From Pogonophryne albipinna (taxonomy: Eukaryota > Chordata > Actinopteri > Perciformes > Artedidraconidae): a DNA stretch of 64,000 bases. Each line of letters opens with the position of its first letter. Within the stretch, counting starts at the first letter, position 1. The notes under the pieces were generated by a model. The model did not search any database. It was not told where the DNA came from and saw only the letters and a program-made list of their open reading frames with translations. The translations under genes and the position numbers were made by a program. Location: assembly GCA_028583405.1 (NCBI GenBank), contig CM053260.1:27692735-27756734 (forward strand), in the 5' to 3' direction. Below are positions 21,964 through 33,517 of this stretch, piece by piece.

Positions 21964-23374
21964 GGTTAATAATGGTCTATGTTTTTAAAACGATCCTTTT
22001 ATCTAATCCAACATGCAGTTTGGCATCTTAAAGAGTTGCTTCGAACCGGGCGTTCAGTTGCATAAATCATCATTTAAGAGAACTGTAATAAATGCAACGG
22101 GTCAAATTGCGAGCTCAGTAAGTTGAGTTGAAGTGATGGTCCATGGGTCTAAATACTCACCTGATACCAAACTCTGCGGAGTGGTTTATAATACTGCAGG
22201 TGTCCAGTCTGTTTCTGTTTCTCTCACACTTCAAATTCTGGCTGTTATGTCTGCTTGAAAAACATTGACCAGCTTTTGCAGAGACAGGGAATGCCAAGAA
22301 AAACTCAAACCACCGATTCTCCACAAACAGACAGGGAGGCACCAACAGCAGGTTTTCACAATCTGTTTTCTTCTCACACTTGTGTGTTCAGAGTAAACTG
22401 ATTCACAGGAAGTCCAGAAAAGCCTGAATTTGGCTGTAGCTCCATATAATGCTTCTCTCAGGAACTGGTGGATCCCCGCTGCCCCCCAGTGGCTGAAATA
22501 CAGCATCACATTCACTTCAGACGTATTTTGATATACAGACTATAAAGAATTGACAACTACTTAGTGTGTCAAACCCACTAAAAGACAGCTTAACTGGACA
22601 CTAAATTATATTTCTGTCTGGCTTTATGCTAGGTCAACCCCTGAGGTACAATACACAAATAGTATGTCCTTAAGGTTTTCTAACTATCTATCTATATTCT
22701 TAATGGCTATGGTAATATGTTATCAAGGTATATTACAGTCAAGACATATTGAGAATGCTTTTGTTCTATTGATGCAAATGCTCTGACACTCAAACAATTA
22801 ATACCAAACCGAAAATCACAAATCTTAGATTCAGAACTAAATGTTGAAACACTTGTCCATAGTTCAACACATTTTCTGGAAAAGACGTGGAAGAAATCGT
22901 CCCCAACTTCATCCTGAAAAATGTTTTGACAGACATAGCTTTTTTAATATGGGTACTTTGTCCTTTTGGGGTATATGCCTTTTTACTTCTTTGCCAAAAA
23001 TACTGGACTATTTCTTGGCAGGAGCCGTAACTTAATTATAATTCTAAGAAATAGTCTGACAGACCAACTATAAAACAGAATATTGTCATTTTTATCCATA
23101 TGTCATTCTTTGCATATGACCCATACAGACATCAATCATGTCATCTAACTACTCTACAAGCAAACGGTACGATTTATTTGCCAACATTTAATAGAAAAGC
23201 TATTTTGCGTTTGCAAGATGTCTGAACTCTTGGCTTCTTTGGGTTTTGTTTTCCTCAACCAAAAAAAAACCATATGATTCCCAGTCAAACACTCATAATA
23301 CCTGACTTTCTGTCTTAATAGTGCTAGACATTACTTTGTGACCATCCAATTGATTTATAGCTCATAAATGCAAT
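21964..23374. other. No gene or repeat recognised over 1.4 kb
   Basis: Overlapping 62- and 94-residue - strand frames (22157-22515) have no domain. Otherwise AT-rich unassigned sequence. Confidence 0.4.
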
Positions 23375-23378
23375 TTAA

Positions 23379-23771
23379 AGAGGACAGAATCTGCTCATTT
23401 CCAGGTTCATATCAGTATGTAGTGTCTCTCCTGGGACATGTCTCCATGCTTTAATGTTCAAAAAGCTCTTTATTCTTCTCATACTGCCTGTGCTGCAGCA
23501 CCTCTTTTCACCCTCTGTCTGAAACCAGAGCCCTGTCTGCTCTGATTGGTTAGCTGGCCGGCTCTGTTGTGATTGGTCAACCGCTTAGAGATGTCCCGCC
23601 TCTTAGCCTATCACGTACAGTTGTAGTGTTACAAAGTGATGTCGCTATGATTTGGTAAACAAAGGAGTCTAATGGAGGTGATTTAAGCCTTTGCAGACCA
23701 TTTACATGCACACAAATCTATATAATACATAACAGGAAAGGGAAAACCCCCAAAAGCACAATAGGGCCTCT
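23379..23771 (+). mobile_element. Family B, copy 4 (complete, TTAA on both sides)
   Basis: It begins AGAGGACAG and ends GGGCCTCT, with TTAA at 23375-23378 and 23772-23775. At 393 bp this is the reference copy. Left block TTCATATCAGTATGTAGTGT, middle CTCTGATTGGTTAGCTGGCC, right TTGCAGACCATTTACATGCA. Non-coding. Confidence 0.9.
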
Positions 23772-23775
23772 TTAA

Positions 23776-24507
23776 GGTAAGAAACCCACTCTTAACAGCC
23801 CTGAATATTCAGCAGCCTTCAGTTAATCCACAGTTCCATCACTTCAGTTTTTCCCCAGCCCAGCTGTAATAAACTCTGTCAGCTCGTCTTCCTATGAAAG
23901 CATGAGTAATTTGTGATCCAAATAAACCCACTGGTCACCGGTTGACCTCCATTAAGAAACGGCTCTGTGGATCAGCGGAGTAAATCACCGCTGACCTGCA
24001 GACGGTGATATACAGCCCATTTCCATCAGAGCGGCCCCGTGGCACCGCCTGTCAAAACTCTGAACACCATTACTGCCTTTCTTTAGATTTAGATTTGAAA
24101 ACTCAGATTAAACAAGTTGTGTGGAAATAGCTGCGAGCTACGCATTAATGAGAACATTAGAGATGTAGATGTATCCCAAGGATGTTAAAGGTCAGGGTAA
24201 AATTGCTTTGGGAGCAACAACCCTGTTTCTGTATTATTTAGAATCCGTAGTAATTGAAATGAGAAATAAAAGAGGTCTGATGAGGAACCTTGTGCTTGTT
24301 TAGATCAGTGTTAAGAAGCGTTAAACCAGCTGAAGATGATGATAATGTATTTGAATTGTTTAAAGGGCAGTGGTTGCATCACCCATCACAATCTTCATCA
24401 TCATTTATTCACAGGTTATTTAAAGCAACACTTGTTAAGCAAATATGTCAAGGTGAATGGCTGTTGCCCCATGCTGCCAGTACCGGGGCAAAACGCAACA
24501 TCTTACA
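23776..24507. other. No feature recognised
   Basis: Moderately GC-rich sequence around 23930-24070 could be conserved non-coding DNA, but this cannot be tested by eye. Confidence 0.4.
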
Positions 24508-25000
24508 AGAAACAGCGTCTGAGGGCTTCTTAACATTTAACAAACTATGAATGTGTCATACCCACTTAACGGGAAGAAACTCAGCTAACTGACGATATGA
24601 ACAATGTTTAGCTAAACGAAACACAAGGGTGATAACAAGCCTCTGAATTAGCCCTGAGCGAAAAAATGCTAACTCACTTAGCACAGAACTCACGGTAGAA
24701 ATACTTTATTACTTATCGGATCTGCACAAACAAGATATCAGATTAAAGCTGAGATTCCACAGATTCTAGAGATATAAGTATCAAAAGTCAGGCAGCGAAG
24801 GCAAAATCAGACAACACACAATTTAGCTTTACGGAGCCAAAACGGCAAATAGGTCTTACCTTTGCTGTTTTCTGATCAAAAGTTGTGTTCAATGGCATGA
24901 CAACGATAAACACGCTGCTGAAGGTTAATCCAATGTGTCTGTGTCACTTTGAAATGATTACTGATAATCCATCATAACATTTTTGTCAAAAACGGAGATT
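24508..25000 (+). mobile_element. Partial copy of the piggyBac-like family at 39822
   Basis: It shares CTGAGGGCTTCTTAACATTT-type sequence, GAAACACAAG, GAGCGAAAAAATGCTAACT, ACTCACGGTAGAAAT, CTGCACAAACAAGATAT and ACTGATAATCC with 39885-40350. Neither terminal inverted repeat is present, so it is an internal fragment. Confidence 0.78.
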
Positions 25001-25499
25001 TCATATGAGCTGCTATGATAGCTACAACCCAGCTTCCGGTTTTGGGCAAACTGCGTGCGCATCACTCTCACGAGGAACATTTAAAAACACTAATTTAAAA
25101 GCAAAGATACGTGAATTAAAGTTACAGTGCGTGAGATGCACACATCTGAAATGTTTAGCTCTGACTCTCAATCATAGCTAACTTTTTAGCAGAAATAGTT
25201 TTCTTTGATCTCACTTCCTTTCTACTTTCTTGTCCTTTAGTTATTTCAAGTGTTTCATGCTAAACGAACCCCCCTTTAGAAAATTATAATCTGACCCCAT
25301 GGTACCTTTTAGTATTCACCGAAACTATTCCTCTTTTTATTTTTAAATGCACATAGTTAAGTTTGTCATGTCTTTCTAGGACTTTTTTGGTATCCTCCGT
25401 GAACCAGGGTCTTGAAACAAAAACGGATTTTGCCTTAAGGACCTTCTTCTACATTTTGTACATATGTTTTGAATGAATGAGAGATTTTGACGACTGCTA
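25001..25499. other. No feature recognised
   Basis: AT-rich unassigned sequence directly after the family U fragment; possibly more of that element. Confidence 0.35.
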
Positions 25500-25625
25500 T
25501 GCTATGATAAAATAAGATTAGATAAGATTAGATAAGATAAAATGGAACTTTATTTATCCCCGTTGGGAAATTCAGGCGTTTATAGCAGAGTGAAAAAACA
25601 GGATTCAAACAAGGTGAAAAATAAA
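25500..25625 (-). repeat. Rex1-like LINE 3' tail with (GATAA)n
   Basis: GATAAGATTAGATAAGATTA repeats are followed by AACTTTATTTATCCCCGTTG and GGAAATTC. Read on the - strand this is a LINE 3' end finishing in short tandem repeats, like the one at 59926. Confidence 0.7.
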
Positions 25626-26924
25626 CAGATATCACGGTAAAACGTTGGTCATTTGAATGGACACATATACATATTTGGATTGTTAAATATATTTACATAA
25701 GTGTGCAGATGTGAGTGCAGGTTAAAGTCTTGTAAACACAGGTTTAATGTACGGTCCATGACTAGAGTAAAGTAAGGAAGACTCGGTTAAACTGCCTCTT
25801 TGTTGGACAGGAGGTGAATTGTCATATATTAAAAGGATCATTTAGACTTTATTCTTTGCAAACCTATGCAGTAAATAATCAAGTGCTCTCCAACAATCCT
25901 CCTTTTTAACAATCCCCCATCACAGATACCGCTTCAATTTCAGCTCCAAATTCAACTCACTGTGACCCAGTCAGCTGCTGCAGGCTGATACCATCAACAG
26001 ACCTAAACAAACTATCTGACTTACTATCAGCTACTGTCGTAACACGGGGGTAACACCACATGTTGCAAAGAGTTCCCAAACTATGACGTCCTAAAAAAGT
26101 GAGAACATTTTCTTTTTGGATCACTATAAGCTACAGCGCCAGACCGTTATGTGTAGCATACAATAGCATTATGACCATAATATAAAATACTATATTGTGT
26201 CCAATAATAATAAGACGCATTAAGCATTTCCACAGTAACGGCGGTGCAATTACAATAAATTATAGCACCTTGAAGATATTATTGCCACTTTAAATGTCAT
26301 TAGTTTCTATACGGTTGCTGCATAGTGTCGGTGCTGCATGTGAAATAATTTATTAGCATTTCATGTACGACGGGCATTAAAAGGCCAACTCAATTATCCA
26401 CGTTGAGCTGAATTGCACATTTAAATTGCTCTCACCTGAAGCTCCTCACAGTCAGATGCAAAAGATATAACACTTTTCTAGGCACGCCGTTAATAAGCAT
26501 TATGAATACATCGGTGGCTTCTCCCTGTTTGAATTGTTCCTGGCGAGCAAGCGACTCGTAAAGTGTGTAAATTCACACTATGCTACTGCCTTTTATTATT
26601 AATGTGAAATGGATCCTTTTGCAAGATCCATGGGACACTTTCTCTTACTTCATTGGTTAAAGAATGTCTACTAATTATTAGGTTTTGATTGCAAATAGCA
26701 CTATCAATGCTATTTGATTGATAGCAGTGTTAGTACAAGGTGATGGATGTAGTTGGTTGTAATGAATGTGGCATGAAGCAATAGAGTGCTAAAGGAATGG
26801 GTCCTTTAACACAGAAAAGACGTAGCATTTTACCACTTCCCTCGTCTCGAAGTCAATGGTTTTTGAACGTGTTTGTGTTAACACATTTTAGAGCACACAA
26901 CCCACATGAACATTTGTACTTTAC
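25626..26924. other. No gene seen; AT-rich, possible conserved non-coding stretch at 26230-26460
   Basis: Between 26230 and 26460 there are several homeodomain-like words (CAATTACAATAAATTATAG, AATAATTTATTAGCATTTC) and no known repeat. Function is speculation. Confidence 0.3.
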
Positions 26925-27240
26925 TGTTATTGTAAAATTGTGAAAGGCAGGTTTTCCAACAAATAAAATCATTTTTGATCCTTAATATCTTGGTTTCTTC
27001 TTTTCTAAGGTCACATAATTGCCTTACATAATACACTTAAGTAAAAAACATATTTCTGATATTTATTTTCTCTTTTTGTTTCATATCCGCATTGCATTTG
27101 ATATTGGGGTAATCCAGAGGTAACATATAGTAATCAGGTTACATCAGTTTTATGTGTTGATACTCAGATTACTGATTACATTGTTCTACATGTACAAATA
27201 TAACTGACTACATTTTAAGGTTACCCTCCTAACCCTGCCA
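26925..27240 (-). mobile_element. Repeat family G, copy 2 (partial)
   Basis: Reversed, it matches 51095-51340: GAAAGGCAGGTTTT and AATAAAATCATTTTTGATCC at one end, and ACCCTCCTAACCCT, the complement of the AGGGTTAGGAGGGT end, at the other. Confidence 0.8.
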
Positions 27241-27404
27241 TGGTTTTTCAATGCAACTGAATCCACTGCTGCTTGTAAAAGTGAACACTGTCCTCTGCTG
27301 GACAACTGGAGCATTACATTACTGTTTCCTGCTGTCATGTAGTAACTGTGTAAAAAAGACAGACCCCCCCCCTCCCCAGCATCCATCACTTCACCCACAT
27401 CTGC

Positions 27405-27620
27405 AGCAGCGACCTGTCAATCAAAGGCAGGACTCCAAAGAGACCCACAGAACGCCTTTTTCCCTGACAATGAATGGCAGTAATTAGCACCAGCCAGCCT
27501 AATTAATGTCTCCCGAAGAGCCCCGAGGAAAACACAGACTGCTGGATCGGCCAGAACACAAACACTTGAGTCGAGAGCTCTGCGGTTAATAAAGCTTCTG
27601 CTGTGAGAAAAGAAAATGGA
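27405..27620. promoter_or_regulatory. Candidate regulatory cluster (weak)
   Basis: CTGTCAATCAAAG at 27414-27426 contains the complement of a PBX/MEIS-type site (TGATTGACAG). It is followed within 100 bp by two TAATTA-type homeodomain words (CAGTAATTAGCAC, CCTAATTAATGTC). No repeat family covers this stretch. Site clustering is seen; enhancer activity is only a guess. Confidence 0.25.
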
Positions 27621-28763
27621 AGAGAGGGGGGCAAATATAATAAACTCCTTTTCTGAGAAGTATAAATAAGTAAACCAGCTTGATTTTGCAGCGAGTGGTA
27701 ACTGTTTAAAAGGAAAATCTGTCTCAAGTAGCTGCATATTTGTGCAGAAATACGATGTTAACATAACATTACGAAGGGATAACGTTCAAGACACTTTAGC
27801 GTACATTTGATCTGGGATTTAACTCAGTATTTAAATAAGGAAATGACTGGTGCACAAAAGAGTGCATCAGTTTAACTTGATTAAATCTTGGGACCCTGTA
27901 TCTCCGAATTGATGCTAAAAATGTATATTCATTGTTCAGTACATGAGGTCAGAGACAATGTGGGTAACCTAACTATAACCCTATAATAATAGGTTGATTT
28001 ATGGAGTTCCTCGAAGGATTTACCTCGTATCTTTGAGCAGATTTTTTCATTTTGTGGAGCAGTTTTGACTTTTAACTGTTGGAAAAACACTTGAACCGTG
28101 AAGTATTGCAATACTGTAGAACACTCATAGTCACAAATGTGAAAAACAAACCCTCGTTGTTTTTCAATAACATAACTAAATACACATCCTCCAAGTATTG
28201 CTATTGCTTCCTCCTTAACTCCAGAGCCTCAGTGGTGGGAGCATATTGAGATGTATTGGTAAATTAACCATTCAGACCGATCGATCGATAATAGTAGAGA
28301 TGTGTTGTGCTGCAGGCCTGCATGGAAAACTTCATTTAGACATTGTGATGCCTTTTCATATTGTGACAAATGGCTGCCATTACAATCCACGAAGAGCTGA
28401 AATGAAACCAGAGCCTGCAGGTGTTGCTGCAGATGGGAGAAAACCTCATTTCAACATCACACTGTCATTAGTTACGATAAGCAATATGAAATCAACAGCA
28501 GTCAGGGAACACACATATTTCAATGTATTTTCTTGTGGGTGACGGTAGCAGTTTAATGTTGTAATTTGAAAGAAAACAAAATGGTAAAGGAAATATTTGG
28601 TTGTGTTTATGCAACAAACAGGTGGTAAGATTTAGACAAATAACCAAAATGTGGCTTCAGAAAAGTTTTTTCCTTCAAAGTCAGGTCATAAATCTGAGAG
28701 CAAATCATTTTCTTTAAAAAGTTGACAATGCAATTTTTGTTGTGTCTCGTCTTATCTGTCCAG
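27621..28763. other. No feature recognised
   Basis: About 1.1 kb with short frames and no shared repeat. The 98-residue + strand frame 28246-28542 has no domain. Confidence 0.4.
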
Positions 28764-28767
28764 TTAA

Positions 28768-29787
28768 AGGTCACCTATAATGCAAAATCCTCTTCTTCAC
28801 GTCTTTCATACATCAACCTGTGTCCCCTCATCTTCATGTCTCTTCTACATCAACCTGTGTCCCCTCTTCTTCATGTCTCTTCTACATCAACATGTGTCCC
28901 CTCTTCTTCATGTCTCTTCTACATCAACATGTGTCCCCTCTTCTCCATGTCTCTTCTACATCAACCTGTGTCCCCTCGTCTTCGTGTCTCTTCTACATCA
29001 ACATGTGTCCCCTCTTCTTCATGTCTCTTCTACATCAACATGTGTCCCCTCTTCTTCACGTCTCTTCTACATCAACATGTGTCCCCTCGTCTTCGTGTCT
29101 CTTCTACATCAACATGTGTCCCCTCTTCTTCATGTCTCTTCTACATCAACATGTGTCCCCTCTTCTTCATGTCTCTTCTATATCAACATGTGTCCCCTCT
29201 TCTTCATGTCTCTTCTACATCAACATGTGTCCCCTCTTCTTCATGTCTCTTCTACATAAACATGTGTCCCCTCTTCTTCATGTCTCTTCTACATCAACAT
29301 GTGTCCCCTCTTCTTCATGTCACCTCTACATCAACATGTGTCCCCTCTGTGGAAAGAGACTCTGAAAGTTTCAGAAACAAAGATTCTCTCTCTTTTTGTC
29401 CTGATCCATTTCTATAAAAACCTGTCTGAAAATGAGCTGATCAGATTTTGGCCACTTTATGATGTCATAACGATGTTTTGGCTTGTGTAACCATTGGCCA
29501 ATCAGCAACCAAGGTAACCCCCCCCCCCACCTTATCACCTGAATCTCCTCCTAGAGCACCATTGTGTTCTTTTTAACCAAATCTCTCTCAGAGGGGCGTG
29601 GGGAGGGGCTCCTTACTTTCATCTAAAGTAACAGACAGAGAATCAGCACTTTGGAAACAGGGCTGAAACAGAGGGGATTATGGGTAATGCTGCAATGATC
29701 TGTTTGGAGCCAAACACTTCAGTGACATGTTTTGTGTTTATCTGAGACCTGTAGTATATTGATGAAAAACAGTATAATAGGAGACCT
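28768..29787 (+). mobile_element. TTAA-bounded element family C, copy 1, with minisatellite
   Basis: It follows TTAA at 28764-28767 and starts AGGTCACCTATAATGCAAAA. It ends AATAGGAGACCT before TTCA (a one-base-decayed TTAA). A 15-unit, 37-bp minisatellite fills 28787-29347. The remainder (GAAAGTTTCAGAAACAAAGA, GGCCAATCAGC, CTCCTCCTAGAGCACCATTG) is shared with 34971-35850 (reversed), 63694-64000 (reversed) and 31166-31432. No transposase. Confidence 0.9.
28787..29347 (+). repeat. 37-bp minisatellite, about 15 units
   Basis: The unit reads roughly CTTCTACATCAACATGTGTC plus CCCTCTTCTTCATGTCT. Variants such as CTCGTCTTCGTG occur in non-adjacent units. Because 37 leaves remainder one when divided by three and the unit lacks stops in all forward frames, three overlapping frames of 231, 181 and 159 codons appear, each with a 37-residue period. 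I regard these as by-products, not genes. Confidence 0.96.
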
Positions 29788-29794
29788 TTCAGTC

Positions 29795-30190
29795 TTGTGT
29801 TGTGCCTGTTTTATTTTGTACTAACCTCTCCCTCCTGCCGATGTGTGTTTTCCACACTGTGATTGTTGACCTGCTTGTTTTCACCTGCGTCCCCTTACCT
29901 TGTCTATATATAGTCCCCTTGTGTTGTTCCATGCGTCAGGCAACAGCGTCAGGTCCATGTTTGTATCTTGTCATGTTGTATCTGTTAGAGCTAAAAGCCA
30001 AGTTCTGTTTGATACTTTGTCCTTTTGCACTTTTGACCACTACCTGACTTTTCTCACCCTCGTAACAGTGTTTTTTGTTAACTCACATGTTTACCTCTAT
30101 TGAGTGATTTTCTGATATACTTTGTAAAATGAGTTGCTTTTTCAGCGAAGACTTTCTTTTGCACCTGTTTGTGTCGAGTCGTGCAATTGG
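29795..30190 (+). repeat. LTR-like repeat
   Basis: A T-rich segment with a TATA-like CTATATATAG at about 29903 ends in GTGTCGAGTCGTGCAATTGG. The same ending occurs at 60826-60850 and a related beginning at 30935-31115. This suggests pieces of one long terminal repeat family, but the ends and duplications are unclear. Confidence 0.4.
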
Positions 30191-30197
30191 GTTAATA

Positions 30198-30326
30198 CGG
30201 AGCCCCCTAGGGGACATGGAGAAGAAAAAAATATGTATTTGAAAAAAATTATCTCGCAAAACTTTTTTTTTTTTTTTTTTTTTTAATAATTTTTTTTTTC
30301 TTCTCCATGTCCCCTAGGGGGCTCCG
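30198..30326. mobile_element. 129-bp palindromic element
   Basis: Arms of about 34 bp (30198-30231 and 30293-30326) are reverse complements starting CGGAGCCCCCTAGGGGACAT and bounded by TA on both sides. The centre is a T-run of about 20 bases. It is a typical Tc1-type miniature foldback element. Confidence 0.85.
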
Positions 30327-30334
30327 TAGGTTAA

Positions 30335-30934
30335 TGTTTGTTTGCCTATAGTCGTGTCAATTGTGTTGTATGGGAACTCAATTCATAGGACATTAAGCTT
30401 CAATTCTATTATGAGTAGTAATTACTTTAATATATCTTCTTTAAAAAATAACATCGGCAAATAACAATTCCCAGACGTTCTAACCTGACGTGTTAAATAT
30501 TACCAATTAAGTGCAAATAGAGCACAGTCCTCATGGACCAACCCTTTCCATTTTAAGCTGCCTGACCTTTTCCCTTCCAAGAAAAGCTTCCACAACAGTC
30601 ACTTGAAAAAAATAGCCTGCAGTGGATAATTGTATCTTAAAAAGTGTCATTATAGCCTGAAGGAAATGCTAACAGCAGCTATTAGCTACCTCAACAAATA
30701 TAGCAGAGCAGTTGGTGTGTGTCTCTGTGGAGCACAGATAATTATCTCCACTTTGTGTTCGGTCTGACAGGGAAGAGGGAAATGTTCTCAGATAAACTCA
30801 CATGGAAGTGCAATTAGAGAAGTTGTGCAGAGATAGAAAATTGCTCTGCTGCCTGCTAGACCTCACGACTGCTGTGTGACAAAGGGGATGAATCGTAACA
30901 TCACGTCGAGTCTGTTGCTATGGTTTGTTTACGT
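30335..30934. other. No gene seen
   Basis: It contains a 12-bp palindrome AGATAATTATCT near 30738 (GATA-type half sites) in otherwise unassigned sequence. Regulatory meaning unknown. Confidence 0.35.
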
Positions 30935-31115
30935 ATGTCACGCTTAGTTTGTTAGTTACCAGGTTTATGTTTCAGTTTAGTTTCTATTCCATGTTTATAT
31001 TTAGTTAGTTATGGTAAGTCATGTTTCATTGTTCACTTCAAACAGTTACAGTCACTTATGTCTATCTTGTCATTAGACTTCCTGTTTTATGTTGTACTTT
31101 TGTGTCGTTTCAGAG
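30935..31115 (+). repeat. LTR-like fragment
   Basis: It begins TGTCACGCTTAGTTTG and shares GTTACAGTCACT.ATGTCTA and ACTTCCTGTTTTA with 60508-60560. Confidence 0.45.
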
Positions 31116-31165
31116 CCTTTTCTGAACATTCATCTGAACATTTTGTACATGAATATGTGTCACGT

Positions 31166-31432
31166 TTGTTTGGCTTGTGTAACCATTATCCAATCACCAA
31201 CCAAGGTAACCCCCCCCCCCACCTTATCACCTCAATCTCCTCCTAGAGCACCATTGTGCTTTTAAAACCAATCATCTCACAGAGGAGCGTGGCCAGCAGC
31301 AGCTCATTAGCATTTAAAGAGACACAGAATCAGTACTTTCGAAACAGGGCTTTATGGGATGCTCCAATGATCTTCAGCCAAACACTTCAGATTGATTGAT
31401 ATATTGTTGGAAAAGAGGATGATACGGGACCT
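31166..31432 (+). mobile_element. Family C, copy 3 (left half and array missing)
   Basis: It starts at GGCTTGTGTAACCATTATCC, matching 29475 onward, and ends GGGACCT before TTAA at 31433-31436. The minisatellite is absent from this fragment. Confidence 0.85.
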
Positions 31433-31436
31433 TTAA

Positions 31437-32237
31437 AGACTTGTGATTGTTTTAATTTTGTGCCAGGTCTTGTATTTGAGTCCAAAACATCGGCCGGGTT
31501 CATGACATGAATAGAGAATATGTACCAAGTGCATGGTGTTTTGTGTTGTCTGTCTGCTTGTCTAACTGTGTTGCATTCATTTCTCTTTCTATCCATCTGT
31601 CTTTCAGTCTGTCAGGAGTCCACAGTGGCAGATAAGCAGCCTGTCATCTTCTCACAAACTCAAAGTAATGCAACTGTTTCAACATATGAAAAATCAGTGG
31701 ATCCAATCTACTGGCCTTCCTTTAACTAATTATGAACCGCCCTTTGTTCCCTCTCTTTGCAGCCATCTGTCTGGGTCCAGACTCTCAGTCTTCTTTCATC
31801 TCTGTGTCTCTAAAGCCAGGACTGCATCACATTATGAAAATTGACATGACATCAATGATGTGGGCTTTCACACAAACACACATGCCCAATTACAAAGTGA
31901 TTACTAATCCTTTATAGTTGGAGGAACAAGAGCAACATGGTGTATATTAAAGACTCTGGTATTGGCCCAAATGTAAAATAACACTGATTATAACACCTGA
32001 AATACATACCGTAAATGAATAACCCAAAAACACAACAGCAGTAATCATGCAGGTAACATTTCCTCATACTAATCAGATGAGGTCTTTTGTAACAGACTAG
32101 CCGAACCATTAATTGAACATCCATTGTCCAATCATAGCAACTGTAACCAGGGACAGCCAGCAGGTCAAGATGGCTGCTCAGGTGAATGAAACATTATCTT
32201 TTAATAAATGAGTAAAGTGTAAAAGGGCGATGCAAAT
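31437..32237. other. No feature recognised
   Basis: Unassigned; short frames only. Confidence 0.4.
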
Positions 32238-32475
32238 GGACGGTTCATATATATATCTTTATCCAGTCTTTACGGCCCCTCGGAGCACTTTACTGAGGCA
32301 TTCCCCCTTTCACACCTCATTCATGCAGAGCAGTACCACTTGCTCTAGGGAAGCTAACATTCACATTGTCGGCCATTGGGAGCAACTCAGGGTTCAGTGT
32401 CTTGCCTTAGGATAATAATTAATTACATCTTGATTAGAGCGCTTTTCCAAGTGCTCAAAGCATTACATAGTACAC
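32238..32475 (-). mobile_element. Degraded tRNA-type SINE fragments
   Basis: GGGTTCAGTGTCTTGCCTTA, GGCCATTGGGAGCAACTCAG and CTTTCACACCTCATTCATG occur in the order expected of a reversed teleost SINE (recalled). A second short piece, AGCGCTTTTCCAAGTGCTCA, follows. It resembles the family at 60145-60445. Confidence 0.55.
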
Positions 32476-33109
32476 ATGTCACAGTGAATACTGTTGACAT
32501 ATGTATCTAATATATAGTCAGAAAATGTCTTTACTCTTGATATAAGAGCTAATAACTTAAGACGTAGCAAAGCAGTGATATATAGGGTCTTGTTTTTAGG
32601 CATCTTATCTTGTTGAGTCAAAGATGCTTGAAAACATCTTATTTTGAGTTGTATCTCAGATTAAAGGTTTTTTGAGCATCTCTGGCTTATTTTGTAACAA
32701 CGTTTTCCTGATTCTGTTCAAATACAGTTCAAAGTAGCTCTAGATCTGATTCTTCTAAATATCCCATCTTATTTCAAGAAATCTTATCAAGGACATTTCT
32801 ACTTGTTCTACTGGCAGATGTTTGTACTTATTGCAAGCGAAAACACCTTTTTTCATTATTTATTTGAAATGTTTTTTGAAGCATTATCTTTTTCCAGTGA
32901 CACATGTGCCGGTTGAATTTCTCCCAGAGCAAAGCAAAAAGCAGAGATGCAGATGAGAGCCGTGTTTCTATAAATAACTGTCTGTGTCGGAGGTGGTGCA
33001 GCTGCAGAATGAGAATACATAATATAGAGGTTTCTGCAAGGGGAGAGGAGGTGTTTCTTCCTCCTGCTGAGAGCACAACTGTTCTCGCTCCGTATATCTC
33101 TGTGCGTGT
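32476..33109. other. No gene seen
   Basis: Overlapping frames on both strands at 32828-33180 lack domains. The stretch at 32880-33080 is balanced in composition and not a known repeat. Confidence 0.35.
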
Positions 33110-33256
33110 GTGTTTGTGTGTGTGTGCTCTCTCCGTAGTCTCATAGAAACGGTTGTGTACAAAGGACTAAATGTACACAAAAGGCATATACACTGTGCCT
33201 ATACTGTAGCAAGCGTTACATGCTGTTAATTATTGAAAGACCTTCTGACATTGGCT
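33110..33256 (+). repeat. Duplicated 145-bp segment, copy 1
   Basis: A TG run is followed by CTCTCTCCGTAGTCTCATAG, GCATATACACTGTGCCTATA and AAGACCTTCTGACATTG. It is nearly identical to 39354-39502. Confidence 0.92.
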
Positions 33257-33517
33257 CTCACTTCTTCTATTTGAATGACTTTTACACTACAATGTACAAT
33301 ATATGATGTGTACTATGTATTATAGTTATTACCAGCTGCTACTTCACCACTGAGGCTGTAACACCACTGTTGAAAGTGACTGTGTTATGTTCATTTCTTA
33401 CAATCAAATCATTGTGTTACTTATCACTACCGTATAGTTTTTACATGTTTACTTATTTTATTGATAATGCTGATACTTATTTCTTATAATGGATGTGTAC
33501 TTGCCTCTTTATATAAT
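33257..33517. other. No feature recognised
   Basis: AT-rich unassigned sequence. Confidence 0.4.

Noticed and set aside
28787..29347. CRISPR-like regular repeats of 37 bp
   Set aside because: Units are directly adjacent with no unique spacers, the same array occurs in another transposon copy at 35417-35830, and the setting is a fish genome.
28722..29417. Repeat protein gene (231 codons, and overlapping 181- and 159-codon frames)
   Set aside because: All three forward frames are open because the 37-bp unit has no stops; the inverted copy at 35417-35830 behaves the same way.
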